Shown here: positions 51,870 through 59,330 of the stretch, in pieces
Position numbering within the stretch: position 1 is the first letter of the stretch
How the letters are laid out: each line of letters begins with the position of its first letter
Source of the DNA: Rhodospirillales bacterium
Lineage (GTDB): Bacteria; Pseudomonadota; Alphaproteobacteria; Rhodospirillales; Defluviicoccaceae
Direction: 5' to 3'
NCBI GenBank assembly: GCA_016710335.1
Contig: JADJXQ010000002.1
Coordinates: 1 to 64,000, forward strand
Length of the DNA stretch: 64,000 bases
Position numbers and translations under genes: made by a program
The notes under the pieces: model-generated
Seen by the model: the letters and a program-made list of their open reading frames with translations, nothing else
What the model was told of the DNA's origin: nothing
Database searches by the model: none

Positions 51870-51974
51870 ATGCGTCTGGAGCAGTGCCTGGACGGTTTCG
51901 TGCAGGAGCGTCGCATGTCCCGCGAGCAGGCCGAGGAGCTGCTGGCGGAGGCCAAGCGGCATGGAACTGGCTGA
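51870..51974 (+). CDS. Short phage-type ORF, probably frameshifted
   Basis: 34 codons from an ATG with GTAGGAGCC just upstream: MRLEQCLDGFVQERRMSREQ, AEELLAEAKRHGTG. It ends at 51974, but the next frame continues with convincing protein sequence (NWLTRVVEEHGPDALGRAP, then EICARSARLLRQCLDEVTRS) to a stop at 52114. The two parts together would make an about 80-residue protein; a frameshift near 51960 seems to have split it. Confidence 0.35.
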   Translation: MRLEQCLDGFVQERRMSREQAEELLAEAKRHGTG

Positions 51975-52110
51975 CGCGCGTCGTCGAGGAGCACGGCCCG
52001 GATGCGCTCGGACGTGCCCCGCCAGCAAGCGGCGTCGAGATCTGCGCCCGCTCGGCGCGGCTGCTCCGCCAGTGCCTGGACGAAGTGACCAGGAGCGAGG
52101 AGTGCGCACG

Positions 52111-52238
52111 ATGAGTTTCCGGCATCGGGCCGGCAAGACCGCCGAATCCGCGACCGCGGAGCCGGTCAAGGCCATCAGCACCGCCGCCGACGCGCTCCTC
52201 AGCAGCGACCACGAGCCGAGCCAGGAGGAGACGCGGCG
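52111..52238 (+). pseudogene. Truncated holin-like N-terminus, duplicated copy
   Basis: From the ATG at 52111 the product MSFRHRAGKTAESATAEPVK, AISTAADALLSSDHEPSQEE parallels the gene at 52972 (MSFWDWVGKTAGGAIAEPVK). The AEPVKAI plus short acidic segment is typical of the start of phage 3TM-type holins. Protein character ends near 52235, where the antisense antitoxin gene begins; the frame then runs meaninglessly to 52374. Probably interrupted by insertion of the toxin-antitoxin cassette. Confidence 0.45.
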
Positions 52239-52658
52239 CTATCGGCTATCGTCGTCCGGTTCGGCGGGCCGATCCTCGACCAGGTCGTCGATATCGAGGC
52301 CGAGGGCGCCGGCCAGGCGGCGCAGCGTCTCGACGGAGCCGGTGCGGTGGCGGGTCTCGATCTGCGATATGTAGAGCGTGCCGACGCCGGCGCGGGCGGC
52401 GAGCTGCTGCTGGGTCAACCCGCGGTGCTTGCGGAACACCTTCAGCGGATGGACGCCGGCGAGAAGCCGGTCGACCACCGCGGCCGGAAACTCCTCTTCG
52501 TCGGCGGCCTTGGCGCGATCGAAGAGCTCCTCGTCGCTCATATCGCCCTCGTCGACGGGCGCTTCGGGCGCCAGGCGGCGGTATTCCTCCCACGGGATCA
52601 CGGCGAAGGCGGGCTCGCCGTCATGGTAGATGATCTGCGGCTTGGTCCGGGTGTTCAT
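52239..52658 (-). CDS. HTH (XRE) antitoxin
   Basis: 139 residues. The N-terminal 45 residues look like an antitoxin leader (TKPQIIYHDGEPAFAVIPWE with EYRRLAPEA), the C-terminal 70 an XRE helix-turn-helix (HRGLTQQQLAARAGVGTLYI, SQIETRHRTGSVETLRRLAG). It begins three bases after the stop of the RelE-like toxin gene on the same strand, giving toxin-first order as in higBA/relE-xre pairs. It should bind the palindrome at 52922-52938 and repress the pair. It overlaps the truncated holin-like copy antiparallel. Confidence 0.88.
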   Translation of the reverse strand: MNTRTKPQIIYHDGEPAFAVIPWEEYRRLAPEAPVDEGDMSDEELFDRAKAADEEEFPAAVVDRLLAGVHPLKVFRKHRGLTQQQLAARAGVGTLYISQIETRHRTGSVETLRRLAGALGLDIDDLVEDRPAEPDDDSR

Positions 52659-52661
52659 CTT

Positions 52662-52913
52662 TCAGTCCTTGTACACTTGGCCGCGGGGCGAAATCCGCAA
52701 CACGACCAGGCGATCTTCGGTCAGCTCGAAGATGACCCGCCAGTCGCCGCTGCGCAGCCGGAAGCCGGGGCGGTTGGTCAGATCGACAACATCCACGTCG
52801 GTCCGCTTCGGATCGGCGGCGAACAGGGCCAGGTCGTCACGGATCATCTGCGCCCGCTTCGGCTGCATCCTGCGCAGGATCTTGGCGGCCGGCTTGCGGT
52901 AGGTGATGTCCAT
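52662..52913 (-). CDS. RelE/ParE-family toxin
   Basis: 83 residues from the ATG at 52913. Typical RelE pattern: ITYRKPAAKILRRMQPKRAQ, MIRDDLALFAADPKRTDVDV, LTNRPGFRLRSGDWRVIFEL and LRISPRGQVYKD. Proteins of this type cut mRNA on the ribosome. The start was chosen because the frame extended to 53087 would cross the operator and the neighbouring gene. It is the first gene of the toxin-antitoxin pair. Confidence 0.88.
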   Translation of the reverse strand: MDITYRKPAAKILRRMQPKRAQMIRDDLALFAADPKRTDVDVVDLTNRPGFRLRSGDWRVIFELTEDRLVVLRISPRGQVYKD

Positions 52914-52921
52914 GAATGGAA

Positions 52922-52938
52922 TATAGCAAATTGCTATA
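52922..52938. promoter_or_regulatory. Palindromic operator of the toxin-antitoxin pair
   Basis: TATAGCAA (52922-52929), A, TTGCTATA (52931-52938): a perfect 8-bp inverted repeat, AT-rich in a very GC-rich island, nine bases upstream of the toxin ATG and also 34 bases before the plus-strand gene at 52972. It is the expected site for autorepression by the antitoxin and may overlap divergent promoters. Confidence 0.75.
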
Positions 52939-52971
52939 GTTTTGTGCAAGGAAAACGGAGGAAACGCCAAC

Positions 52972-53193
52972 ATGAGCTTCTGGGATTGGGTCGGCAAAAC
53001 CGCCGGCGGCGCGATCGCGGAGCCGGTCAAGGCGATCGGCAGCGCCGCCGACGAGCTCGCGGCCATCTCGCTCCGCACCGGCGCCATCGTGTCGCTGCAC
53101 CCGGACGTGCTGGCGGCCGGCGTGCCGCCGGAGCAGGCGGTGACGATCGCGACCTGGCTCGTCGCCCTTGCCGGCGCTGACCGCGAGGCCTGA
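52972..53193 (+). CDS. Small phage holin-like N-terminal protein
   Basis: 73 residues from the ATG at 52972 with GGAGGAAA upstream. The start MSFWDWVGKTAGGAIAEPVK, AIGSAADEL matches the N-terminus of phage 3TM-type holins and is duplicated at 52111. The rest (LHPDVLAAGVPPEQAVTIAT, WLVALAGADREA) has no three-helix membrane part, so it is probably a truncated or recombined version. It ends 38 bases before the tRNA-Pro 3' end. Confidence 0.6.
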   Translation: MSFWDWVGKTAGGAIAEPVKAIGSAADELAAISLRTGAIVSLHPDVLAAGVPPEQAVTIATWLVALAGADREA

Positions 53194-53231
53194 GTAATTC
53201 CTCTTAAGTCTCTTCGGAAACACGCCTTTGA

Positions 53232-53308
53232 TGGTCGGGGAGACTGGATTCGAACCAGCGACCCTCTGCTCCCAAAGCAGATGCGCTACCAGACTGCGCC
53301 ACTCCCCG
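53232..53308 (-). tRNA. tRNA-Pro (anticodon TGG)
   Basis: On the minus strand the 5' arm CGGGGAG pairs with CTCCCCG, followed by A and an encoded CCA (53234-53232). The anticodon arm TCTGC-TTTGGGA-GCAGA gives anticodon TGG for CCA codons. The T loop GGTTCGAATCC is standard. Its 3' 45 bases are duplicated at 49397, showing use as an integration site. Confidence 0.95.
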
Positions 53309-53392
53309 AACCTGGCTGCCTCCGCAACATTGACTTTATCTCTCAAGTCCGCAAGTATTTTTACGGGTTTCGAAACCGCTGGGGAGGCATGG

Positions 53393-54172
53393 GTGCACGT
53401 TGATGCGTATATCGCAAGAGCTTTTGCAGAGGTTCAGGGCCATTGCGGGTTCAAGCCGGACGTGAAGCGTGCGATCAACCGGGTGCTCCAGCGGCCCACT
53501 GAACGTGACTTCAATGCACTTCGTTACTATTTGAGCGCCGACGATGCCGCCTATGTCGATATTGGCGCCAATCGCGGTAACACTGTCCGGGCGGCGCGCC
53601 TGTTCCAGCCGAACATGCCGATTGTGGCATTCGAGCCAAATCCCATTCTGGTTCCAGCGCTTCAGAAGATGTTCGCCGGAGATCGCGCTATTGTCGTAGA
53701 GCCCTATGGTCTTTCCGACCAACCGGGTACTTTCGAATTATTTGTTCCGCACTATAAGACTGCACCGTTTGATGGTCTCGCCTCCTTACACTACGCCGAA
53801 GTAGAGTCGTCGCTGAACTGCGAGAACCTGTGGGGCTTTGACCCGAGGCACTTCGAAGTGCGCACCCTCCATTGCAACGTCAGAAGGTTGGACGACTTCC
53901 GGCTGCGAACGGGATTCCTCAAGATCGATGTTCAAGGTTCGGAAGCCAAGGTCATCGCCGGTGGCTACGAGACAATAGAACGAGATAAGCCGATCGTGTT
54001 GATGGAGAACAACCGCCCAGAGGTGGATGCAAAGTTGCTGTTTGACCTGGGCTATGAGCGGTATGCCTTCGTCAGTAACCGGCTTGTTCGTGGGCGGCTC
54101 GGCGATCTGAATTCATTCTACATCCACCCTCGCCGCCGCACAGCATTCGCAGCACAGATCTACGCGGACTGA
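53393..54172 (+). CDS. FkbM family methyltransferase
   Basis: 259 residues from a GTG at 53393 behind GGGGAGG; the frame stays open upstream through the tRNA, which cannot be coding. SAM-binding core: DAAYVDIGANRGNTVRAARL, MPIVAFEPNPILVPALQKMF, then GFLKIDVQGSEAKVIAGGYE and KPIVLMENNRPEVDAKLLFD. FkbM enzymes O-methylate sugars or other hydroxyl groups. The gene looks less GC-rich than its neighbours and lies alone next to a tRNA island, so horizontal origin is plausible. Substrate unknown. Confidence 0.88.
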   Translation: MHVDAYIARAFAEVQGHCGFKPDVKRAINRVLQRPTERDFNALRYYLSADDAAYVDIGANRGNTVRAARLFQPNMPIVAFEPNPILVPALQKMFAGDRAIVVEPYGLSDQPGTFELFVPHYKTAPFDGLASLHYAEVESSLNCENLWGFDPRHFEVRTLHCNVRRLDDFRLRTGFLKIDVQGSEAKVIAGGYETIERDKPIVLMENNRPEVDAKLLFDLGYERYAFVSNRLVRGRLGDLNSFYIHPRRRTAFAAQIYAD

Positions 54173-54185
54173 CCGCCGTCGACGG

Positions 54186-54290
54186 CAGTGCAGCGGCGCG
54201 TTCAAGGAATACGCCGTCGCTGCGCGCAGCTATCTAAAACCAGTGCCATTCGACCATTCGACTGTACCGCTCGGATGGGCCTGTGCAGTA
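54186..54290. repeat. MITE-like repeat, copy 2 (CTAGTGC termini)
   Basis: About 105 bp, from CAGTGCAGCGG to GGCCTGTGCAGTAG. It shares the 13-mer GTCGCTGCGCGCA with the copy at 59223 and the same internal hairpin (GGCGCGTTC, AAG loop, GAATACGCC). The left terminal TA is degraded to CA; the right TA is kept. It lies between the convergent FkbM gene and the gene ending at 54293. Confidence 0.65.
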
Positions 54291-54292
54291 GC

Positions 54293-54595
54293 CTACGCGG
54301 CGACGGCATCCAGGTTCAAGGTCGCGGCGTCGAAGCCAAAGCCGGAGAGGATGCCGAGCATCTCCGAGAAGTCGTCGCAGACGGTGAGGCCCCAGCCGTC
54401 GAAGCCGATGGCGAGATAGCCGCGGGTGTGGGATTTGGTCAGGCGCAGCGTTGCCGGGCGGCGGCCGGCGACGGTGATCTCCAGAACGTCTCCCTGCGCA
54501 CCCTCGCTCCGCCCCCAGCGGGCCCACGTCGGGCAACGCTCGAAGCAGGCGACGAACTGCGCCATTTCTTCATCAGTGAATTTGACCGTCGACAT
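54293..54595 (-). CDS. Conserved-looking hypothetical protein
   Basis: 100 residues from the ATG at 54595 with AGGAG eight bases upstream. Soluble, with FTDEEMAQFVACFERCPTWA at the N-terminus and a beta-rich middle (EITVAGRRPATLRLTKSHTR, GYLAIGFDGWGLTVCDDFSE). No signal peptide or known domain recognised. Its stop codon lies three bases from the terminal TA of the MITE-like repeat. Confidence 0.65.
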   Translation of the reverse strand: MSTVKFTDEEMAQFVACFERCPTWARWGRSEGAQGDVLEITVAGRRPATLRLTKSHTRGYLAIGFDGWGLTVCDDFSEMLGILSGFGFDAATLNLDAVAA

Positions 54596-54873
54596 GGAAG
54601 TCTCCTGAGCCCTGCTCGTTGCAGAAGACGTCCCACCCCACGTCACGACCGTTACCCGGTCTCCGCCTTTTTTGCCGTCGGCGCACATTCGGCTCGCTTT
54701 TCAGCCTCCGCATGAACCGCGGCTCGATCGGCACCGCGTGATCCGATCCGGTTTATTTCGCAGTGCAGCATCAGCCCATATGTAAGCTTCTCCCACCGCC
54801 GGTGCAACGAGAAAGTTTTGTGTCTACTACCGAGGCTTGCAGCACTGCGACCAATCGTGTGGACTGGGGGATG

Positions 54874-55383
54874 CTACTGCGAGAACCGGCGCGTCGCAGC
54901 GAAGACCACGTGGTCGCCGACAGCGATGTCCTGCTGACGCGCCGTCCCGGCATTCAGTTCCAGCACCGCTGCTACCGCCTCCGGCGCCCGAATCAATGCC
55001 AGCGACTGCGGCTGCGTGTTCTCGGCGATGGCGACGATGCGGCCATCAGCGGCAATGAACAGCATGTCGAGCGGAATATAGGTATCCTTCATCCACATGG
55101 CGACCGGCTGGGTTTTACCGAACAGGAACAACATCCCGGCGCCGGCGGCAAGGGACCGGCGGTGCTGCAGGCCCCGCGTTCGCGTCTCCGGTGTGGACGC
55201 GATTTCGACATTGAAGCCGGCCTCCCCGTCGGCCCCCTGCACGATGACGCGCGCAATGGGCAGCGCCTCCGCGGTCGCCTGCTCCGCCCGCGCCGCTCGC
55301 CACACCGGCCACCAACCGCCGGCGGCGGCGGTTCCGCAAGCGATGAGCAAGGCCCCGGCCAAGCGTCGTCTGTCTCTGTCCAC
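54874..55383 (-). CDS. DUF192 family secreted protein
   Basis: 169 residues from a GTG at 55383 behind GGGAGGAAGG. After a signal peptide (LAGALLIACGTAAAGGWWPV) comes the DUF192 domain: FNVEIASTPETRTRGLQHRR, GAGMLFLFGKTQPVAMWMKD, TYIPLDMLFIAADGRIVAIA and ALIRAPEAVAAVLELNAGTA. DUF192 proteins are small beta-barrels of unknown role found widely in bacteria and archaea. It is transcribed divergently from the riboswitch-controlled transporter. Confidence 0.88.
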   Translation of the reverse strand: MDRDRRRLAGALLIACGTAAAGGWWPVWRAARAEQATAEALPIARVIVQGADGEAGFNVEIASTPETRTRGLQHRRSLAAGAGMLFLFGKTQPVAMWMKDTYIPLDMLFIAADGRIVAIAENTQPQSLALIRAPEAVAAVLELNAGTARQQDIAVGDHVVFAATRRFSQ

Positions 55384-55527
55384 TGCCCTTCCTCCCGTCC
55401 TTCGCTGCGATGCAGCAACCGCTCCTGAACATGGGCGCGCAGCCACCGGCACCGCAAGCCGAAGATCAGCATGGCGCGTCCGCCTTGCGCCCGCCTTCAG
55501 GCTCGTTCATAAACCGCGAACCTCCAA

Positions 55528-55656
55528 CACCGGGGGGAGCCGGCGCACCGGCTGAGAGGTCTCCGTTCCGGACCAACGCGCCCGGGATCCATGGCTGGAT
55601 GTCATGGCGGGAGACGACCCCAGGAACCTGATCCGGTTCGTACCGGCGTAGGGACG
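55528..55656 (+). promoter_or_regulatory. TPP riboswitch (thi box)
   Basis: The conserved TPP aptamer is readable: CACCGGGGGGAGCC, then GGCTGAGA (55550-55557), GACGACCCCAGGAACCTGAT and CCGGTTCGTACCGGCGTAGG with GA. These are the pyrimidine-sensing CTGAGA and the ACC..GAACCTGATC pyrophosphate helix. The distal AGGGA is also the likely ribosome-binding site of the ATPase gene, suggesting translational control. Confidence 0.92.
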
Positions 55657-55665
55657 CGTGTCGTC

Positions 55666-56445
55666 ATGCTCGAACGTCGCTCCAAGCCGCCTTTCGCCGT
55701 GACCATGAGTGGCGGCTGCCTTGCGTACGGCGGCATGGTGCTGTTCGAGGACCTGGCGCTGAGCCTCCCGGCCGGGCGCTGGACTTGCCTGCTCGGCCCC
55801 AGCGGCATCGGCAAGACCTCGCTGTTGCGGCTCATGCTGGGCCTCGAGCGCGGCAACGGGGGCGCCGGCCGGGTCACCTGCTCCGACGGCGGCGATCTTG
55901 CCGGACGGGCGGCCTACATGGCGCAGCGGGATCTGCTGCTGCCGTGGCTGACGGTGCTGGAGAACGTGCGCCTCGGCGAACGCCTCCGCGGCGACGCGCG
56001 AACCGGCCAGGACAGGTCCGACGGCCGCGACCGGGCGTCGGCGCTGCTCGACGCGGTCGGTCTCGGAACCAGCGCCGGCGCCCGGCCCGACACCCTGTCC
56101 GGCGGCATGCGCCAGCGGGCGGCGCTGGCACGCACCCTGATGGAGGACCGCCCGGTGGTGCTGATGGACGAGCCGTTCTCCGCCGTCGACGCCATCACCC
56201 GCATCCGCCTGCAGGACCTGGCGGCGCGCCTGCTCGGCGGGCGCACGGTGTTGCTGGTGACCCACGATCCGCTGGAAGCGCTGCGCCTTGGCCATGTCAT
56301 CCACGTACTGGCCGGCCTCCCCGCCCGCCTCGGCGCGCCCATCGAGCCGGAGCCGGAGGTGGCGCCGCCGCGGGCGGTCGACGATCCGGTGGTGCTGGGG
56401 CTTCAGGGCGAGTTGCTGGCCCGCCTGGCCGCTGCGCACCGATGA
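55666..56445 (+). CDS. ABC transporter ATP-binding protein for thiamin pyrimidine precursor
   Basis: 259 residues from the ATG at 55666; a start inside the riboswitch (55591) is excluded. Walker A GPSGIGKTSLL, Q-loop near AAYMAQRDLLLPWL, signature LSGGMRQRAALARTL, Walker B VVLMDEPFSAVD and the H-loop in LLVTHDPLEALRLG are all intact. The sequence is of the nitrate/sulfonate/taurine (SsuB/ThiZ) type. Given the TPP riboswitch and the NMT1-like binding protein downstream, it should energise uptake of hydroxymethylpyrimidine or a related thiamin precursor. Confidence 0.9.
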   Translation: MLERRSKPPFAVTMSGGCLAYGGMVLFEDLALSLPAGRWTCLLGPSGIGKTSLLRLMLGLERGNGGAGRVTCSDGGDLAGRAAYMAQRDLLLPWLTVLENVRLGERLRGDARTGQDRSDGRDRASALLDAVGLGTSAGARPDTLSGGMRQRAALARTLMEDRPVVLMDEPFSAVDAITRIRLQDLAARLLGGRTVLLVTHDPLEALRLGHVIHVLAGLPARLGAPIEPEPEVAPPRAVDDPVVLGLQGELLARLAAAHR

Positions 56446-56458
56446 CCGGACGGCGTCG

Positions 56459-57235
56459 ATGACGGGGGGCGTTGCGGTGAGCGCCGTCGCGAGGTGGCTG
56501 GTGCTGGCGGTCGGGCTGTGCCTGATCTGGCAGGCGGTGGTCGTGGTCATGGATCTTCCGCCCTACATCCTGCCCGGACCCGTCAGCGTCGCGGCGGCGT
56601 GGATCGACCACCGTGCCGTCATCGCGGGCCATGCGCTGTTGACGTTCGCCGAAATCTTGCTCGGCCTCGTCGTCGGCGCGACGCTCGGGTGCGCGAGCGC
56701 CATCGTCATGGCCTATTTCCGGCCTGCGCGGCGCTGGTTGCTGCCGGTGCTGGTGGTGAGCCAGGCGGTGCCGGTGTTCGCGCTGGCGCCGCTGCTGGTA
56801 CTGTGGTTCGGCTACGGCATCGCCTCCAAGGTGGCGATGGCGACGCTGATCATCTACTTTCCGGTGACCAGCGCCTTCCATGACGGGCTCAGGCGGACCG
56901 ATCCCGGCTGGCTCGATCTCGCCGCCGCCATGGGTGCCGACCGCTGGGCGACACTCCGCCACGTGCGGTTGCCGGCGGCGCTGCCGGCGCTGGCCTCCGG
57001 GCTGCGTGTCGCTACCGCTGTCGCCCCGATCGGCGCGGTGGTTGGCGAATGGGTCGGATCAAGCGCCGGCCTCGGCTACCTGATGCTGCACGCCAACGCC
57101 CGCATGCAGGTGGACGTGATGTTTGCCGCACTCCTCACCCTCGCGGCGATGGCGGTGGCATTGTACTTCACCATGGACGCCCTGCTGCGCCGGGCACTGC
57201 CCTGGCAAGCGGACACCGATCCCACCCGAACCTGA
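56459..57235 (+). CDS. ABC transporter permease for thiamin pyrimidine precursor
   Basis: 258 residues from the ATG at 56459, or from a GTG at 56477. Six hydrophobic segments are visible, beginning ARWLVLAVGLCLIWQAVVVV and including ALLTFAEILLGLVVGATLGC. The EAA-type loop is LDLAAAMGADRWATLRHVRL with PAALPAL, the contact to the ATPase. It lies 13 bases after the ATPase stop and directly before the binding-protein gene. The family is SsuC/ThiX-like. Confidence 0.9.
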   Translation: MTGGVAVSAVARWLVLAVGLCLIWQAVVVVMDLPPYILPGPVSVAAAWIDHRAVIAGHALLTFAEILLGLVVGATLGCASAIVMAYFRPARRWLLPVLVVSQAVPVFALAPLLVLWFGYGIASKVAMATLIIYFPVTSAFHDGLRRTDPGWLDLAAAMGADRWATLRHVRLPAALPALASGLRVATAVAPIGAVVGEWVGSSAGLGYLMLHANARMQVDVMFAALLTLAAMAVALYFTMDALLRRALPWQADTDPTRT

Positions 57236-57244
57236 GGCCCGCCC

Positions 57245-58198
57245 ATGACTCCGTCTTCGTGTATCGCTGCAGTGCTCGCCGTCACTATCTTGATGTTGCA
57301 GCCATACCATGCCCGTGCGGCGGACAAGCTGACGTTGCTGCTAGACTGGTTCGTAAACCCCGATCATGCGCCCATCGTGGTCGCCCGCGAGCGGGGGTAC
57401 TTCCGCGACGTCGGCCTGGATGTGGAGGTGCTTGCGCCGGCCGATCCCAACGATCCGCCGAAGCTTGTCGCCGCCGGTCGCGCCGACCTCTGCGTCTCCT
57501 ATCAGCCGCAGCTCCATTTCCAGGCCGCCGCGGGCTTGCCGCTGGTGCGCGTCGCCACCCTCGTCGCCACCCCGCTCAGCGCCCTGGTGGTTCTGGCGGA
57601 CGGACCGGTGCAGGCGATCCCTGATCTCAAGGGTCGCAAGGTCGGGTTCTCCGTGGGCGGCTTCGAGGATGCGATCCTCGGCGCCATGCTGCGCCACCAC
57701 GGCCTCGATCTCGACGCCGTGGGCCTAGTCAACGTCAACTTCTCGCTGTCGCCGGCGCTGATCGCCGGACAGGTCGACGCGGTCATCGGCGCCTACCGCA
57801 ACTTCGAGCTCAACCAGATGGACATCGTCGGCCGTCCCGGCCGGGCGTTCTTTCCGGAAGAGCACGGCGTTCCGGCCTATGACGAACTGATCGTGGAGGT
57901 CCACCGGGACCGCCTCCTCGACCCCCGCATCGCCCGCTTCGTCGCCGCCCTCGAGCGCGCCGTGCAGGCGGTGATCAACCATCCGAACGACAGTTGGCAG
58001 GCGTTCATCGCCGCCCATCCCGACCTCGACGACGACCTCAACCGGCGCGCCTGGCGCGACACTCTGCCCCGCTTCGCCCTGCGTCCGGCTGCCCTCGACC
58101 ACGGCCGCTACCAGCGCTTCGCAGCGTTCCTCAAGGACAGCGGGCTGATCGACGACGTCCCGCCCCTGGAGACGTACGCCGTCGAGTTGCAGCGCTGA
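57245..58198 (+). CDS. thiY: ABC transporter substrate-binding protein, NMT1/THI5-like (ThiY type)
   Basis: 317 residues. The N-terminal signal peptide (CIAAVLAVTILMLQPYHARA) ends before ADKLTLLLDWFVNPDHAPIV, the hallmark of ThiY-type proteins that bind formyl-aminopyrimidine or hydroxymethylpyrimidine. Further: ARERGYFRDVGLDVEVLAPA, LKGRKVGFSVGGFEDAILGA, PALIAGQVDAVIGAYRNFEL and VPAYDELIVEVHRD. It completes a three-gene operon under the TPP riboswitch. A weak stem (CAGTT, AACTG) follows the stop. Confidence in the thiamin role is high because of the riboswitch. Confidence 0.92.
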   Translation: MTPSSCIAAVLAVTILMLQPYHARAADKLTLLLDWFVNPDHAPIVVARERGYFRDVGLDVEVLAPADPNDPPKLVAAGRADLCVSYQPQLHFQAAAGLPLVRVATLVATPLSALVVLADGPVQAIPDLKGRKVGFSVGGFEDAILGAMLRHHGLDLDAVGLVNVNFSLSPALIAGQVDAVIGAYRNFELNQMDIVGRPGRAFFPEEHGVPAYDELIVEVHRDRLLDPRIARFVAALERAVQAVINHPNDSWQAFIAAHPDLDDDLNRRAWRDTLPRFALRPAALDHGRYQRFAAFLKDSGLIDDVPPLETYAVELQR

Positions 58199-58428
58199 GG
58201 CAGTTCCTGGCGGTAACTGTCTGTTTCTGCCCGTTTCTATCGGAATTGGCGCCGGTTTCGCCCAGGCTTTCGCCCGTAAACCATTGTTTCAAAAGGATTT
58301 GTGTCCGTTTCGGCGGATCGGGATGTATGCGGATGTATGCCGGTGGAGCGCCGGACACTGGCGCGTGGCCTTGAAGCAGATAGGGTCGTTCGGCGCCCGA
58401 TCAACAGCCATCGGCTACCCGTGGACGG

Positions 58429-59157
58429 CTAGCCTTTGGTGCGGACCCGGCTGCGGCCGCCGTCGACGCCGATGACCTGACCGGTGACCCAGCCGCTGTC
58501 GGGGCTCAGCAGGAACGCTGCGGCGGCGGCGATGTCGTCCGCCTCGCCGAGACGCGCCAGTGCGTGCAGTTGGGCGATGCCACGGGCCATGGCGTCGCTG
58601 CGGGTGAACGGGGCGGCGAGCGGCGTCCGGGTCAGGCTTGGCGCGACCGCATTTACCCGGACCTCCGGCGCCAACTCCGCCGCGAGCGCACGCACCAGGC
58701 CCTCAACGCCGCCCTTGGCGGCGGAGATGACCGAGTGATGGGTGAAGCCCTGGCCGACCGCCACCGACGAAAATAGGACCACGGACCCGCGCCCTTGCTT
58801 CAGGGACGCGCCGGCGGCCTTCACAGCAAGCGCCGGACCGAGCACGTTCAAGCGGAAAGCCTCCAGGAAGTCCGCCGCGGACGCGTTATGCAACGGCTTC
58901 ACGACGATCGACCCGACGCAAAAGGCGAGGCCGCCGAGGGCGCCCTCCTCCGCTGCCCGCTGGACCACGGAACCCAGCGCTGCTTCGTCCAAGATGTCGG
59001 CGGCCGCGTGCGGCGCTCCGACCTCGCCGGCCAGCGCGGCCAGCCGCTGTTGGTCGCGGGCGCTGAGGAACACCGGCTGATTCGCGGCGATGAGTCGACG
59101 CGTCAGCGCCTCGCCGATGCCACCGGTCGCGCCGAAGACGAGGATGGGTGCTGTCAT
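58429..59157 (-). CDS. SDR family oxidoreductase with atypical active site
   Basis: 242 residues. The Rossmann start ILVFGATGGIGEALTRRLIA and the C-terminal ARLGEADDIAAAAAFLLSPD, SGWVTGQVIGVDGG are classical SDR. In the active-site segment (VVLFSSVAVGQGFTHHSVIS, AAKGGVEGL) the serine and lysine are present, but the expected tyrosine four residues before the lysine is isoleucine. Such variants exist in a subgroup of SDRs; catalysis may be altered or lost. The gene is followed by another SDR gene upstream on the same strand with a MITE-like repeat between. Confidence 0.85.
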   Translation of the reverse strand: MTAPILVFGATGGIGEALTRRLIAANQPVFLSARDQQRLAALAGEVGAPHAAADILDEAALGSVVQRAAEEGALGGLAFCVGSIVVKPLHNASAADFLEAFRLNVLGPALAVKAAGASLKQGRGSVVLFSSVAVGQGFTHHSVISAAKGGVEGLVRALAAELAPEVRVNAVAPSLTRTPLAAPFTRSDAMARGIAQLHALARLGEADDIAAAAAFLLSPDSGWVTGQVIGVDGGRSRVRTKG

Positions 59158-59222
59158 CTGGTGCTCCTAAAGGGTTTGGGCGCGCCCGGGCGCACCGGCG
59201 CAAGCGCGAGGTTGAAAAGCAC

Positions 59223-59330
59223 TAGTGCAGCGGTGCATTCAAAGAATGCACAGTCGCTGCGCGCAACTAACTGATTCCAGTGCACGATCCGACCCAGTCA
59301 GATGTACCATCCGGATGGGTCTGCGCACTA
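59223..59330. repeat. MITE-like repeat, copy 3 (CTAGTGC termini)
   Basis: 108 bp between TA (59223-59224) and TA (59329-59330), ends CTAGTGCAGCGG and GGGTCTGCGCACTAG. Perfect internal hairpin: GTGCATTC (59233-59240), AAA, GAATGCAC (59244-59251). A second inverted pair GACCCA/TGGGTC lies in the right half. The right terminus supplies the TAG stop of the SDR gene ending at 59328. Confidence 0.75.

Larger units (their letters stand above)
49397..53276. mobile_element. Integrase-less phage-derived remnant island at tRNA-Pro
   Basis: The segment lies between the tRNA-end duplication at 49397-49441 and the intact tRNA-Pro at 53232-53308. It carries phage polyvalent-protein fragments, small overlapping phage-type genes, a toxin-antitoxin pair and duplicated holin-like N-termini. 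No integrase or recombinase frame is visible, so it is probably a decayed integrative element. Base use is very GC-rich with Ala/Pro/Arg-rich products. Confidence 0.7.
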
